In this document: positions 9,062 to 17,766 of the stretch, piece by piece | Position numbering within the stretch: position 1 is the stretch's first letter | Layout of the letters: each line of letters opens with the position of its first letter | Source: Streptomyces sp. PsTaAH-137 | GTDB lineage: Bacteria; Actinomycetota; Actinomycetes; Streptomycetales; Streptomycetaceae | Reading direction: 5' to 3' | Length of the DNA: 44,523 bases | Assembly (NCBI RefSeq): GCF_003259365.1 | Contig: NZ_QLLY01000031.1 | Location: forward strand, 1-44,523 | The notes under the pieces: model-generated | The model's database searches: none | What the model was told of the DNA's origin: nothing | What the model saw: only the letters and a program-made list of their open reading frames with translations | Position numbers and translations under genes: made by a program

Positions 9062-10600
9062 ATGTGCACCGACGCCGACCACGGAGACGACAGCGACCTC
9101 GGCGGACTCGGCAGGCGGGCGCTGCTGGTGACCGGAGCGGCCGGCGCGCTTACGCTCGGGACCATGAGCTTCGCCCGCGCCGCCGAGGGCTCGCAGTCGA
9201 CCCGTACGCTCACGGGCACGCTGCCGCCGGGCGCGCCCGACTTCGTGTACCTGCCGGTCGAGGTGCCGCGCGGGGTACGGGAGATCAGGGTCGCGTACAC
9301 GTACACGAAGGCCGCCGTGCCGGCCGGCACCCAGAACAACGCGCTCGACATCGGCATCTTCGACGAGCGCGGCACGGCGCTCGGCGGCGACGGCTTCCGG
9401 GGCTGGTCGGGCGGGGCCCGCACCGAGTTCTTCCTGCGCGCCGACGACGCGACGCCCGGCTATCTGCCGGGCCCGGTGCGGGCCGGGACCTGGCACATCG
9501 CGCTCGGCCCGTACACGGTGGCGCCGGACGGCCTGCCGTACTCGGTGACGGTGACGCTGACGCACGGCGAGCCCGGTGAGACGCCCACGCCGTCCTATCC
9601 GCCGGAGCGGGCGCGCGGGCGCGGCCGGGCCTGGTACCGCGGCGACTGCCATCTGCACTCCTGGTACTCGGACGGCAGGCGCACCCCGGCCGAGATCGGC
9701 GCCCTCGCGCGGGCGGCGGGCCTGGACTTCATCAACACCTCGGACCACAACACCCAGTCCTCGCACGCCCATTGGGCGGACGTGGCGGGCGACGACCTGC
9801 TGGTGATGCTCGGCGAGGAGATCACGACCCGCAACGGCCACGTCGTCGCCCTCGGCACCGACCCGGGCACGTTCGTCGACTGGCGCTACCGGGCGCGGGA
9901 CAACCGCTGGGCGAAGTACGCCGACCGGATCCGGCGGGCGGGCGGCCTGGTCGTCCCGGCGCACCCGCACGCGACGTGCATCGGCTGCGGCTGGAAGTTC
10001 GGCTTCGGCGAGGCGGACGCGGTGGAGGTGTGGAACGGCCCGTACACGGCGGACGACGAGGTCTCCCTGGCCGACTGGGACAACACCCTTGTCTCCTACG
10101 CCCGTTCACGCGGCCGCGGCCACGGCTCCTGGCTGCCCGCGATGGGCAACAGCGACGCCCACCGCGACCCGGACCGGGTCGGCGGCCCGCAGACGGTGGT
10201 CCTCGCCGACGACCTGACGCGGGACGCGATCCAGGCGGGCATCAGGGCGGGCCACTCCTACGTCGCCGAGACCAAGGACGTCGAGGTCACCTTCACCGCG
10301 AGCGGCGGCAAGGGCCGCACGGCGGGCCTCGGCGAACGCCTCGCCGTCGCCGCCGACACCCCGGTGACGGTGGACCTTGAGGTGAAGGGCGCCCCCGGCT
10401 GCACCCTGCACATCGTCACGGACGAGGGCCTCCTGTTCACCTCGGCTCCGCTCCCCGAATCGGGCACGGGCCGCGCAACCTGGCACACGACCCCGTCCTA
10501 CGCGGCCTACGTCCGCGCCGAGATCCGCCACCCGGCAACGGTCCCGGGCCTCCCGGGCGCCCTGACGGCGTTCACGAACCCGATCTTCCTGGGGGCGTAG
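9062..10600 (+). CDS. Tat-exported PHP-domain metallohydrolase (CehA/McbA type)
   Basis: This 512-residue protein has a twin-arginine signal (GRRALLVTGAAGALTLG, with RR near 18-19), which predicts folded export. Residues of about 45-180 form a beta domain. The PHP domain follows with its metal ligands: DCHLHSWYSDG near 195, TSDHNT near 228, GEEITT near 252, PAHPH near 299 and GNSDAH near 361. The arrangement is like the CehA/McbA branch, which includes carbaryl-hydrolysing esterases and secreted phosphoesterases. A C-terminal beta domain covers about 400-512. The substrate is not evident. GGGGAGCC precedes the ATG at 9062. The gene is 98 bp downstream of the small secreted protein, possibly in one transcript, and converges on the pseudogene at 10605. 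Confidence 0.9.
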   Translation: MCTDADHGDDSDLGGLGRRALLVTGAAGALTLGTMSFARAAEGSQSTRTLTGTLPPGAPDFVYLPVEVPRGVREIRVAYTYTKAAVPAGTQNNALDIGIFDERGTALGGDGFRGWSGGARTEFFLRADDATPGYLPGPVRAGTWHIALGPYTVAPDGLPYSVTVTLTHGEPGETPTPSYPPERARGRGRAWYRGDCHLHSWYSDGRRTPAEIGALARAAGLDFINTSDHNTQSSHAHWADVAGDDLLVMLGEEITTRNGHVVALGTDPGTFVDWRYRARDNRWAKYADRIRRAGGLVVPAHPHATCIGCGWKFGFGEADAVEVWNGPYTADDEVSLADWDNTLVSYARSRGRGHGSWLPAMGNSDAHRDPDRVGGPQTVVLADDLTRDAIQAGIRAGHSYVAETKDVEVTFTASGGKGRTAGLGERLAVAADTPVTVDLEVKGAPGCTLHIVTDEGLLFTSAPLPESGTGRATWHTTPSYAAYVRAEIRHPATVPGLPGALTAFTNPIFLGA

Positions 10601-10604
10601 GCGG

Positions 10605-11292
10605 CTACTCCACGAACAGGGCCTCGGCGGTGTCGACGAAGATCGCCCGGTCGAACCAGGCGTCCAGCTGGGCGAGATCCGTGCATCCGGCGACGCGTTC
10701 CCGCAGGGCGTCGGGAACGTCGACACCGCGCCGGTCGAGGATGCGCAGCACATCTTCCGCACGGCCTTCCGCACGGCCTTCCGCACGCAGCCGCATGGAC
10801 GTCTCGGACCGGAAGTAGGAAAGAGGGAGGGGCATCATTTGCCTCCAGATGTCGGCGGCCGGGACCTTCCCCAGCCCCAGTTCCGTGAACTCGGTGAAGA
10901 CCGCGGCCGTCTCCTCGTCGACGGCCTTCAGACCGGCAGCCAGCATCTTCAGTGTGTCAGCGATACGCGGGTCCTTGGCGTGGGTGACGGCGGAGAAGAC
11001 CGCGAGCGGGACGTCGCGGGCGACCTCGTCGGCCGAGGCCACGACCGGCACGTTGTGCGGGCCCAGGACCAGGGGACGCATGGTGATGAGCGGCCACACG
11101 TCCAGTCCGACCTTGAAGGGGCCGGACGCCCAGCGGGCCGTGTTCGCGTCCTGGCACGTGATGAGGAGCTGCATCGGCAGCCGTCAGGTCCGTGGGCATG
11201 AGCGCCACGTCCAACGCTCTGAACGTGCGGCCGAAGACCCCGGGATCCTTCTGGAAGATCCGGTGCATCGCCTCATGGGATGAACTGACCAT
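10605..11292 (-). pseudogene. Rpn/PD-(D/E)XK transposase-like protein, deleted and frameshifted
   Basis: Two frames hold two parts of one family. The N-terminal part starts at 11292 (MVSSSHEAMHRIFQKDPGVF) and reads to about ALMPTDLTA. The C-terminal part starts in another frame near 11174 (MQLLITCQDANTARWASGPF) and runs to the stop at 10605. From memory, intact Streptomyces homologues are about 290 residues and have roughly 60 residues between these parts, covering the PD-(D/E)XK nuclease core (a conserved R..DTLL and an E.Q motif). That stretch is absent here, and the frame changes near 11175-11190. The C-terminal piece alone would be 189 residues with RAEGRAEGRAED repeats and might still be translated, but it lacks the catalytic region. 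The family belongs to Rpn-type recombination-promoting nucleases. Confidence 0.75.
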
Positions 11293-11382
11293 GTCCCGAA
11301 GCTATGGGCCGGTCCGCTCATGCCAGCGGCATACGCCGTGAGATCACCCGAGTGAGTGAGCAGGCGCCCCGGAGGCTGACCC

Positions 11383-12921
11383 TTACTCCTCCACCACCAG
11401 CACCGCGGTCTCCCGGTTCAGTACCTCGCCGCGGAAGAAGGCGGGGCTGCGGCGGCCCATCACCAGCATGATCAGGACGCCGATGAGGAGCAGGCCGACG
11501 CCGATGACGAAGACCGAGCCGACGCCGAACACGGACGAGCCGCTGCCGTAAGCCGGGTTCCACATGTCCACCAGGGTCTTCACGAAGACCGCCGAGAGCA
11601 GGACACCGCCCAGAGCGGGGAACAGCCCCTTGAAGGCGAAGTCGCGCAGGGAACCGGTCAGCTCGCCCTTGAAGTACCAGGCGCAGGCGAACGCCGTGAG
11701 CGCGTAGTAGAAGCAGATCATGAGGCCGAGCGCGTAGATCGTGTCGACGAGGACGTGCTCGGAGACCAGGGTCATGACCGTGTAGAAGACGGCCGTCGCG
11801 ACGCCCGCCGTGACGGTCGCGCGGCCGGGCGTCTTGAAGCGCGGGTGGACGCGGGCGTACGAGGCCGGGAGCGCCTCGTAGGTCGACATGGCGAGGACGG
11901 TACGGGCGACGGGGATGAACGTCGTCTGGAGGCTGGCCGCCGCCGAGGCGAGGACCGCGAGGAAGAGCAGGATGCCGAGGGTGGGGCCCATCACGGGTCC
12001 CGCCAGCGCGGCGAAGACGTTGTCGGAGGTCTCGGGGTTCGCCAGCCCGAGGCCCTTGCCGCCGGAGCCGACGATCATCTGGGCGGCGACGCCCGTGGCC
12101 AGGTAGGAGCCGACGAGGACGACCATCGCGATGAGCGCGGCGCGGCCCGGCGTCTTCTCGGAGCCGATCGTCTCCTCGTTGGCGGTCAGGCAGGTGTCCC
12201 AGCCCCAGTACATGAAGATCGACAGGGACAGGCCCGCCGTGAACGCGCCGAAGGACTGCACCGAGAACGGGTTCAGCCACGACCAGGAGAAGTCCACCGA
12301 GGTCGGGAAGTCCGCCGAGCCCGCCTTCGCCACCGCCATCGCGACGAAGACGGCGAGCACCACCAGCTGAAGCCCGACGAGCGTGTACTGCACGCCCTTC
12401 GTGGCGGTCATTCCGCGATAGCTGATCGCGGTCGCGGCGGCGATCAGGACGAGGCACGTGACGATGTGGACGGCCTTGTTGCCGTCGAGGTCGGCCACGG
12501 CGGAGTTGTTGGTGATCTCCCCGGCGAGCAGCCAGAAGTACGAGGTCGCGACGCCGGCCAGATTCGACAGCACGATGATCGTCGCGATCACCAGGCCCCA
12601 GCCGCACATCCAGCCCACGCGCGGCCCGAACGCCTTCACGGTCCAGGTGAACGACGTGCCGCAGTCCGGCATCACCTTGTTCAGCTCCCGGTACGCGAAC
12701 GCGACGAGGAGCATCGGCAGGAACCCGGCGAGGAACACCGCGGGCATCTGGAGACCGACCTCGCCGGCCGTGGAGCCGAGGGTCGAGGTGAGGCAGTAGA
12801 CGGGCGCGACGGTGGAGACGCCGATGACGGCACTGCCGAGCAGCCCGACGGAGTTCCCGCCGAGGCCCTTGCCCTCGCCCTTCCCTGTGCCCTCCTGGGG
12901 CCGCACGTCCAGCTGAGTCAT
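11383..12921 (-). CDS. APC-family amino acid/amine permease
   Basis: The 512-residue integral membrane protein shows about 12-14 hydrophobic helices and the APC superfamily N-terminal pattern GLLGSAVIGVSTVAPVYCLTSTLG (helix 1 with its unwound G-rich centre). It also has GTSFTWTVKAFGPRVGW in the helix 3 region and WGWDTCLTANEE near helix 6. It most likely imports amino acids or polyamines across the cytoplasmic membrane; the substrate cannot be read off. The ATG at 12921 (MTQLDVRPQ) is preferred because the N-terminus then matches the usual short cytoplasmic lead; a GTG at 12951 would add 10 residues. No strong ribosome site is seen for either. The enzyme cluster starting at 13188 lies upstream on the same strand, but a 260-bp AT-richer gap suggests the permease has its own promoter. 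Confidence 0.88.
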   Translation of the reverse strand: MTQLDVRPQEGTGKGEGKGLGGNSVGLLGSAVIGVSTVAPVYCLTSTLGSTAGEVGLQMPAVFLAGFLPMLLVAFAYRELNKVMPDCGTSFTWTVKAFGPRVGWMCGWGLVIATIIVLSNLAGVATSYFWLLAGEITNNSAVADLDGNKAVHIVTCLVLIAAATAISYRGMTATKGVQYTLVGLQLVVLAVFVAMAVAKAGSADFPTSVDFSWSWLNPFSVQSFGAFTAGLSLSIFMYWGWDTCLTANEETIGSEKTPGRAALIAMVVLVGSYLATGVAAQMIVGSGGKGLGLANPETSDNVFAALAGPVMGPTLGILLFLAVLASAAASLQTTFIPVARTVLAMSTYEALPASYARVHPRFKTPGRATVTAGVATAVFYTVMTLVSEHVLVDTIYALGLMICFYYALTAFACAWYFKGELTGSLRDFAFKGLFPALGGVLLSAVFVKTLVDMWNPAYGSGSSVFGVGSVFVIGVGLLLIGVLIMLVMGRRSPAFFRGEVLNRETAVLVVEE

Positions 12922-12965
12922 GAACAGGACGTTAAATCCTGCGGTTTCCACATCTGGCGTGATTC

Positions 12966-13043
12966 GTCATGACATGGACTCTTAATGATCCATGGGCAAT
13001 TCGGGCATCGACCTAAGAGTTAACAGCCCACTCGCGCATTCTA
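12966..13043 (-). promoter_or_regulatory. Probable promoter/operator region of the APC permease
   Basis: The gap of about 265 bp upstream of the permease is AT-richer than its surroundings. It holds a palindrome GTCATGAC at 12966-12973, an inverted repeat CATGGA (12973-12978) with TCCATG (12989-12994), and a minus-strand TAGAAT at 13038-13043 that could be a -10 box. No convincing -35 was found. The motif ATATCGGAC occurs twice in the same direction further upstream (minus strand, within 13060-13110). Confidence 0.3.
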
Positions 13044-13147
13044 GCCGCACTTTGCAAGGCGATCGGCCCGGCGTCCGATATTCGGTAATCGCAGCCGGGT
13101 CCGATATGCCCCCTTCGAAAATTTCCCGTGAGGAGTGGGTCACGTCT

Positions 13148-13200
13148 CCCGGGTCACATCGCCCCGGGCCACCTCACCCGGGTCACCTCACCCGGGCCAC
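13148..13200. repeat. Four tandem CCCGGG(T/C)CAC units
   Basis: CCCGGGTCAC or CCCGGGCCAC occurs at 13148, 13163, 13177 and 13191, a period of 14-15 bp. The last unit overlaps the final codons of the aldehyde dehydrogenase gene (stop at 13188-13190). Each unit contains the self-complementary CCCGGG, so the array can fold and may act in termination. Confidence 0.6.
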
Positions 13201-14663
13201 ACGATCGACTGGAGCTCGCTGTAGGCGTGCAGCGCGTACGAGCCGACGTCCCGGCCCACCCCGCTCTTCTTGAACCCGCCGAACGGCGCCTCCATGTTCC
13301 GCCCGACCGTGTTCACCCCGACCCCGCCGGCCCGCAGCCGCCGCGCGACCCGGAAGGCGCGCGCGACGTCGCCGGACCAGACGTAGTCGATGAGCCCGTA
13401 GTCGGAGTCGTTGGCCAGCGCCACCGCCTCGTCCTCGTCGCCGGGGCCCGCCCCGTCGAAGGGGACGATCGTGACGACCGGGCCGAAGATCTCCTCGCGG
13501 ACCACCCGCATGTCGTTGGTGCACCCGGCGAGCAGCGTGGGAGCGACGTAGAAGCCCTGCTCGTACGCGGGCCGCTCCCCGCCCGCGACCACCGTCGCCC
13601 CTTCCTTGCGCCCCAGCTCCACGTACGACTCCACGCGCTCGCGGTGCGCGGCCGAGATGACAGGGCCGACGACCGTGCCCCGCTCCCTCGGGTCGCCGAC
13701 CTTCATGAACCCGATGTACGCGGTGAGCTTGTCGACGAACGCGTCGTACGCCGAGCGGTGCACGAGCGCCCGGGTCGGCGCCGTGCAGATCTGTCCGCTG
13801 TAGAAGGCGTACGTCGTGCCGATCCCGGCGACGGCCGAGTCGAGGTCGGCGTCGCCGAAGACGATCGCGGCGCCCTTGCCGCCCAGTTCCATCAGCTGCC
13901 GCTTCATGGTGCGGCCGCACACCTCGCCGATGCGCTGCCCGACGGCGGTGGAGCCGGTGAAGGAGACCATGTCGACGTCCGGCGCGTCGACGGCCGCCTC
14001 CCCGACGTCGACCGAGGCCCCGCTGACCACGTTCACCACACCCGGCGGCGCCCCGGCCTCCTCCAGGGCGGCCGCCATCCGGAACACGGAGAGCGGGTCC
14101 TGCGGGGCGGGCTTCACGACGACGGTGTTGCCCATGGCGAGGGCGGGCGCGATCTTGCCCGCCGGGTTGGCCCACGGGTTGTTGTACGAGGTGATGCAGG
14201 TGACGACGCCGACCGGCTGCCGCACGGCGAGCGCGCCCATCACCCCGGCCTTGCCCATCGGCCCGGCCTCGTTGATCTGCGGGGCGAGTCCTTCTTCCAC
14301 GGGTTCGAGGGCGCCCCGCGCGTACCGCCGGAACCGGGTGACGCCGACGCCGACCTGCATCCCGCGGGCCGTGCCGGTGGTGGCGCCGCTCTCGGCCTGC
14401 GCCACCTCGGCGTGGGCCGCGAAGTCGCGCTGCATGAGGTCGGCGGCCCGGTCGAGAATCGCGGCCCGCTCCTCGGGCGTCGTCCGCGACCAGGGCCCGA
14501 AGGCGTCGCGGGCGGCGCGCGCGGCGTCGTACACCTGCTGTCGCGTGGCTTCGGGTGCGGCGCCGACGACCTGCTCGGTCGCCGGGTCGACCACGTCGTA
14601 CGTACCGCCGGCGGGCTCGACCCACTCGCCCCCGATCAGCAACTTGCCCTCGACCGCGCTCAC
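13188..14663 (-). CDS. Aldehyde dehydrogenase family protein (NAD(P)-dependent)
   Basis: The 491-residue enzyme oxidises an aldehyde to a carboxylic acid. It has the full ALDH set: YNNPW with the oxyanion Asn near 161, KPAPQ with Lys184, the nucleotide-loop FTGSTAVG at 235-242, the general base Glu259 in MELGG, and the catalytic Cys293 in SGQICTAPTR. The length is normal for the family. The GTG start overlaps the stop of the upstream amidohydrolase gene (GTGA), so translational coupling is likely. It is the last gene of a minus-strand unit that starts with the luciferase-like gene at 17651. The natural aldehyde is unknown; it would fit as a late step in degrading the product of the upstream enzymes. 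Confidence 0.93.
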   Translation of the reverse strand: MSAVEGKLLIGGEWVEPAGGTYDVVDPATEQVVGAAPEATRQQVYDAARAARDAFGPWSRTTPEERAAILDRAADLMQRDFAAHAEVAQAESGATTGTARGMQVGVGVTRFRRYARGALEPVEEGLAPQINEAGPMGKAGVMGALAVRQPVGVVTCITSYNNPWANPAGKIAPALAMGNTVVVKPAPQDPLSVFRMAAALEEAGAPPGVVNVVSGASVDVGEAAVDAPDVDMVSFTGSTAVGQRIGEVCGRTMKRQLMELGGKGAAIVFGDADLDSAVAGIGTTYAFYSGQICTAPTRALVHRSAYDAFVDKLTAYIGFMKVGDPRERGTVVGPVISAAHRERVESYVELGRKEGATVVAGGERPAYEQGFYVAPTLLAGCTNDMRVVREEIFGPVVTIVPFDGAGPGDEDEAVALANDSDYGLIDYVWSGDVARAFRVARRLRAGGVGVNTVGRNMEAPFGGFKKSGVGRDVGSYALHAYSELQSIVWPG

Positions 14664-16399
14664 TTGGTGCTCACCGTCCGGGTGTCCTGCCCCGAGCGGA
14701 GCACCTTGCCGGGAACGGCGCCGCTGACGACGTCGTCGCGGATGGCCTCGACCCCGTTGACCCAGACGGCGGTGATGCCGATGGCCTTGGAGTCCAGGCG
14801 CGGGCTGTCGCCGGGCAGGTCGTGCACCAGGGTCGCCTTGCCCGCGTCGATCGCCTCCGGGTCGAAGAGCACCAGGTCGGCGTGGAAGCCCTCCTCAAGT
14901 CGCCCGCGCTCGCGCAGCCCGAACAGCTCGGCCGGGTCGGCGGTCAGCATCTTCACGGCCTGCTCCAGACCGACCAGCTTGCGCCCGCGCAGACAGTCCC
15001 CGATGAACCGGGTCGTGTACGGCGCCCCGCACATCCGGTCCAGGTGCGCCCCGGCGTCGGAGCCGCCCAGCATGACGTCCTCGTGGCCCCAGGCCTCGGC
15101 GCGCAGCGCCCACGAGTCGGGGTCGTTGTCGGTCGGCATCGGCCAAAGCACCGTACGCAGGCGGTCGTTGGCGCAGATGTCGACCAGGCACGCGAAGGGT
15201 TCCTGGCCGCGCTCGGCCGCGATGTCCTTCACCACGCGCCCGCTCAGCCCCTCGTTCGCCTCCGAGTACGTGTCCCCGATGACGTAACGGCCGAAGTCGG
15301 CGAGCCGCCGGAAGACCCCGGCCTCCTTGCTGTCGGCGCGCCGCAGCATCTCGGCCCGCACGTCCGGATCGCGGAGCCTGGCTATCCGCTCGTCGACCGG
15401 CAGGCCCAGGATGTCGCCCCAGCCGGGGATGAGGTTGAGCGCGCAGAACGTGCCGAGGGACATGTTCATCGGGGTCAGGATCGGCATGGTCAGGGCGATG
15501 ATCCGGCCGCCCGACTTGCGGGCCCGCTCACTCGCGGCGAGCTGGCGCGGTACGCGTTCGGGGACGGCGGCGTCGATGGTCAGCACGTTCCAGTTGAGGG
15601 GGCGCCCGGCGGCGGCGCTCATCTCGACGAACAGATCGATCTCGTCGTCGCTGAACTGATCGAGGCACCCGGCGACGATCGCCTCGATCTGGGTGCCCTC
15701 GTGCTCGCCGACCGCCTTGCTGAGCGCGATGAGTTCGGCGGGCAGCGCGTGCCGCGACGCGACCGGCTTGCCGTCGCCGTCGGAGTGCGTGGAGGACTGG
15801 GTGGTGGACAGGCCCCAGGCGCCGGCGTCCATCGCCTCGTGGAACAGCGCGAGCATGGCGTCCATCTGCTGCTCGCTGGGCTGCCCGCCGACGGCGTCCG
15901 CCCCCATCACGTACCGGCGCAGCGCGCAGTGCCCCACCATGAAACCGGCGTTGACCGCGATCCGTCCGTCGAGCGCGTCGAGGTACTCCCCGAAGGAGCT
16001 CCAGTTCCAGGGCGCCCCCTCTTCGAGCGCCACCAGCGACATCCCCTCGACCTTGGACATCATCCGCCGCGTGTAGTCGGCGTCGTCCGGCCGCTCGGGG
16101 TTGAGCGGGGCGAGCGTGAAGCCGCAGTTGCCGCCCGCGACCGTGGTCACGCCGTGGTTGAGGGAGGGCGTCGCGTACGGGTCCCAGAACAGCTGCGCGT
16201 CGTAGTGCGTGTGCGGATCGACGAACCCGGGGGCGAGCACGAGCCCCGCGGCGTCCTCGCTCGTCCGCGCCTCCTCGGCGACGGCTCCGGGCTCGGCGAT
16301 GACGGCGATGCGCCCGTCACGGATGCCGACATCGGCGACGCGGGCGGGGGCACCGGTCCCGTCGACGACGGTGGCGCCCTTGATCAGATGGTCGAGCAT
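14660..16399 (-). CDS. D-aminoacylase-type amidohydrolase
   Basis: This 579-residue member of the amidohydrolase superfamily resembles N-acyl-D-amino-acid deacylases and dihydroorotase/hydantoinase relatives. The metal motif DPHTHYDAQLFWDP near residue 62, GHCALRRYVMG near 155, and the late Asp in GGSDAGAHLDRMCG near 455 are all present. It probably hydrolyses an amide or cyclic amide; the true substrate is unknown. The ATG at 16399 (MLDHLIKGATVVDGTG) follows a G-rich run and gives the usual N-terminus, though 7 more residues are open upstream. It overlaps the aldehyde dehydrogenase start by 4 bp. A hairpin-rich gap of about 130 bp separates it from the upstream LLM gene, so transcription into it may be reduced. 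Confidence 0.9.
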   Translation of the reverse strand: MLDHLIKGATVVDGTGAPARVADVGIRDGRIAVIAEPGAVAEEARTSEDAAGLVLAPGFVDPHTHYDAQLFWDPYATPSLNHGVTTVAGGNCGFTLAPLNPERPDDADYTRRMMSKVEGMSLVALEEGAPWNWSSFGEYLDALDGRIAVNAGFMVGHCALRRYVMGADAVGGQPSEQQMDAMLALFHEAMDAGAWGLSTTQSSTHSDGDGKPVASRHALPAELIALSKAVGEHEGTQIEAIVAGCLDQFSDDEIDLFVEMSAAAGRPLNWNVLTIDAAVPERVPRQLAASERARKSGGRIIALTMPILTPMNMSLGTFCALNLIPGWGDILGLPVDERIARLRDPDVRAEMLRRADSKEAGVFRRLADFGRYVIGDTYSEANEGLSGRVVKDIAAERGQEPFACLVDICANDRLRTVLWPMPTDNDPDSWALRAEAWGHEDVMLGGSDAGAHLDRMCGAPYTTRFIGDCLRGRKLVGLEQAVKMLTADPAELFGLRERGRLEEGFHADLVLFDPEAIDAGKATLVHDLPGDSPRLDSKAIGITAVWVNGVEAIRDDVVSGAVPGKVLRSGQDTRTVSTK

Positions 16400-16416
16400 G
16401 GCAAACCCCCCAACTA

Positions 16417-16475
16417 TCAAGCCCCTCCGGCGTTTGAGGAGCGGGGTCCGGGGCGGAGCCCCGTGACGGTGGCAA
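16417..16475. repeat. Streptomyces CCGGCGTTTGAGG-type intergenic repeat
   Basis: CCCCTCCGGCGTTTGAGG followed by a bulged hairpin (CGGGGTCCG/CGGAGCCCCG, about 16442-16464). From memory this sequence type is scattered in many Streptomyces genomes between genes. It lies between two genes of the same strand. Confidence 0.6.
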
Positions 16476-16482
16476 CGGCAGG

Positions 16483-16520
16483 GCCCCGGCCCTCCTGTCC
16501 GGGAGGAGGAGAACCGGGGC
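16483..16520 (-). terminator. Possible terminator or mRNA-processing hairpin
   Basis: Arms GCCCCGG (16483-16489) and CCGGGGC (16514-16520) enclose a further CCTCC/GGAGG stem. It lies 13 bp beyond the stop of the LLM gene at 16533, inside the putative operon, so it may attenuate rather than end transcription. Confidence 0.45.
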
Positions 16521-16532
16521 GGTCGCGGAGCG

Positions 16533-17651
16533 CTACGCGGCGGACCGGAACCGGCTGGTCCGGTGCACCGGATCCGTGTCGATCTTGGGAATGACGTGCT
16601 CCCCGATGAGCTTGATCGAGTTCAGCGTGTCCTCGTGCGAGATCCCGATCGGCAGCCCGAAGGAGAGCTGGTCGGCCCCGGCCTGCTCCCAGCGCTTGCA
16701 CTGCCGGAGCACCTCGTCCGGGTCACCGCAGATCATCAGCTCCTCGGCGATGAGCAGCTCGATGATCTCGCGGTTGTACTCGGGGAGGACCTCGGGCCAG
16801 GCGGGGATGCCCTCGGGCCGCGGGAAGGTGTCGTGGTACCGGAAGACCAGCGACTGAAGGTAGTTGAGCCCGCCGCCGACCGCGATGTCGACGGCCTTGT
16901 CATGGGTCTCGGCGCAGATGGCCGTCGAGGTCACCATGACGTTGTCGTTGACGAAGTCGCCGATGGGGTCCGGGTCCTGGATGGCGGTCTTGTACTGCTC
17001 CAGCACCCACTCCATGTCCGAGACCTTCTGGACGCTGAAGCCGAGCACGCCGAGCCCCTTTTTGGCGGCCATCGCGTAACTGGGCGGGGACCCGGCCGCG
17101 TACCACATGGCGGGGTGGGACTTGCCGTGCGGCTTGGGGAAGATCTTGCGCGGCGGCAGCGACCAGTGCTTGCCCTGGAACCCGACGTACTCGTCCTGGA
17201 GCCACATCTTCGGGAACTCGGCGATGGTCTCTTCCCAGATCTCCTTGGTGTAGTTCATGTCCGTCACACCAGGGATGAACCCGAGGATCTCGTGGCTGCC
17301 GGCCCCGCGCCCGCTGCCGAACTCGAACCGCCCCTCGCTGAGGTGGTCCATCATGGCGACCTTCTCGGCGACCTTGACCGGGTGGTTCACCTGGGCCAGC
17401 GGGTTGAAGATGCCGGAGCCGAGGTGGATCCGGTCGGTGGCGTGCGCCAGGTACCCGAGGAACACGTCGTTCGCCGAGAGGTGCGAGTACTCCTCCAGGA
17501 AGTGGTGCTCGGACGCCCAGGCGTACTTGAAGCCGGACTTGTCCGCCTGGATGACGTACTCGGTCTCGTTCATGAGCGCGCGGTGCTCGGCGGTGGGGTC
17601 GGTCAGCGCCTGCTTGCCCACGTATCCCTGTACAAAGAGCCCGAATTCCAA
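16533..17651 (-). CDS. LLM-class flavin-dependent oxidoreductase
   Basis: The 372-residue luciferase-like TIM-barrel enzyme starts MEFGLFVQGYVGKQ and carries ASEHHFLEEYSHLSA, VAMMDHLSEGRFEFGSGRGAGSHE (two adjoining motifs) and MWYAAGSPPSYAMAAKKGLG. It probably reduces or monooxygenates a substrate with reduced FMN or F420. This subgroup often sits in catabolic operons, but its substrates are mostly unknown. The start is a TTG at 17651: the frame is closed just upstream, and family members begin at this point. Two CTGACGNNNCGTCAG palindromes lie 26 and 86 bp upstream, so it is probably the first gene of its own transcription unit with the amidohydrolase and aldehyde dehydrogenase. Confidence 0.88.
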   Translation of the reverse strand: MEFGLFVQGYVGKQALTDPTAEHRALMNETEYVIQADKSGFKYAWASEHHFLEEYSHLSANDVFLGYLAHATDRIHLGSGIFNPLAQVNHPVKVAEKVAMMDHLSEGRFEFGSGRGAGSHEILGFIPGVTDMNYTKEIWEETIAEFPKMWLQDEYVGFQGKHWSLPPRKIFPKPHGKSHPAMWYAAGSPPSYAMAAKKGLGVLGFSVQKVSDMEWVLEQYKTAIQDPDPIGDFVNDNVMVTSTAICAETHDKAVDIAVGGGLNYLQSLVFRYHDTFPRPEGIPAWPEVLPEYNREIIELLIAEELMICGDPDEVLRQCKRWEQAGADQLSFGLPIGISHEDTLNSIKLIGEHVIPKIDTDPVHRTSRFRSAA

Positions 17652-17676
17652 GGAGGTTCACCGTCCTCGTCAGTTT

Positions 17677-17691
17677 CTGACGATCCGTCAG
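17677..17691. promoter_or_regulatory. Operator-like palindrome 1 (CTGACGATCCGTCAG)
   Basis: A perfect 6+3+6 palindrome 26 bp upstream of the TTG start at 17651. It shares CTGACGNNNCGTCAG with four other sites in the cluster, the form expected for a TetR-type dimeric repressor. Confidence 0.75.
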
Positions 17692-17736
17692 ATTGGATGG
17701 GATGACTGTTCCACTGCGACGAGTGACCGTCAATAC

Positions 17737-17751
17737 CTGACGCCTCGTCAG
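17737..17751. promoter_or_regulatory. Operator-like palindrome 2 (CTGACGCCTCGTCAG)
   Basis: A perfect palindrome whose centre is 60 bp from that of palindrome 1, in the gap between the SDR stop (17767) and the LLM start (17651). The two sites sit an integral number of helical turns apart, close to six. Confidence 0.75.
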
Positions 17752-17766
17752 CTAAGTGGGTGTCCG

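Noticed and set aside
10605..11383. An insertion sequence around the Rpn-like pseudogene
   Set aside because: No terminal inverted repeats or target duplications were found; the family is transposase-like but not part of a typical IS.
13128..16594. Long plus-strand open frames opposite the ALDH and amidohydrolase genes
   Set aside because: The minus-strand frames carry complete catalytic motifs; the plus-strand ones show no domain and biased composition.
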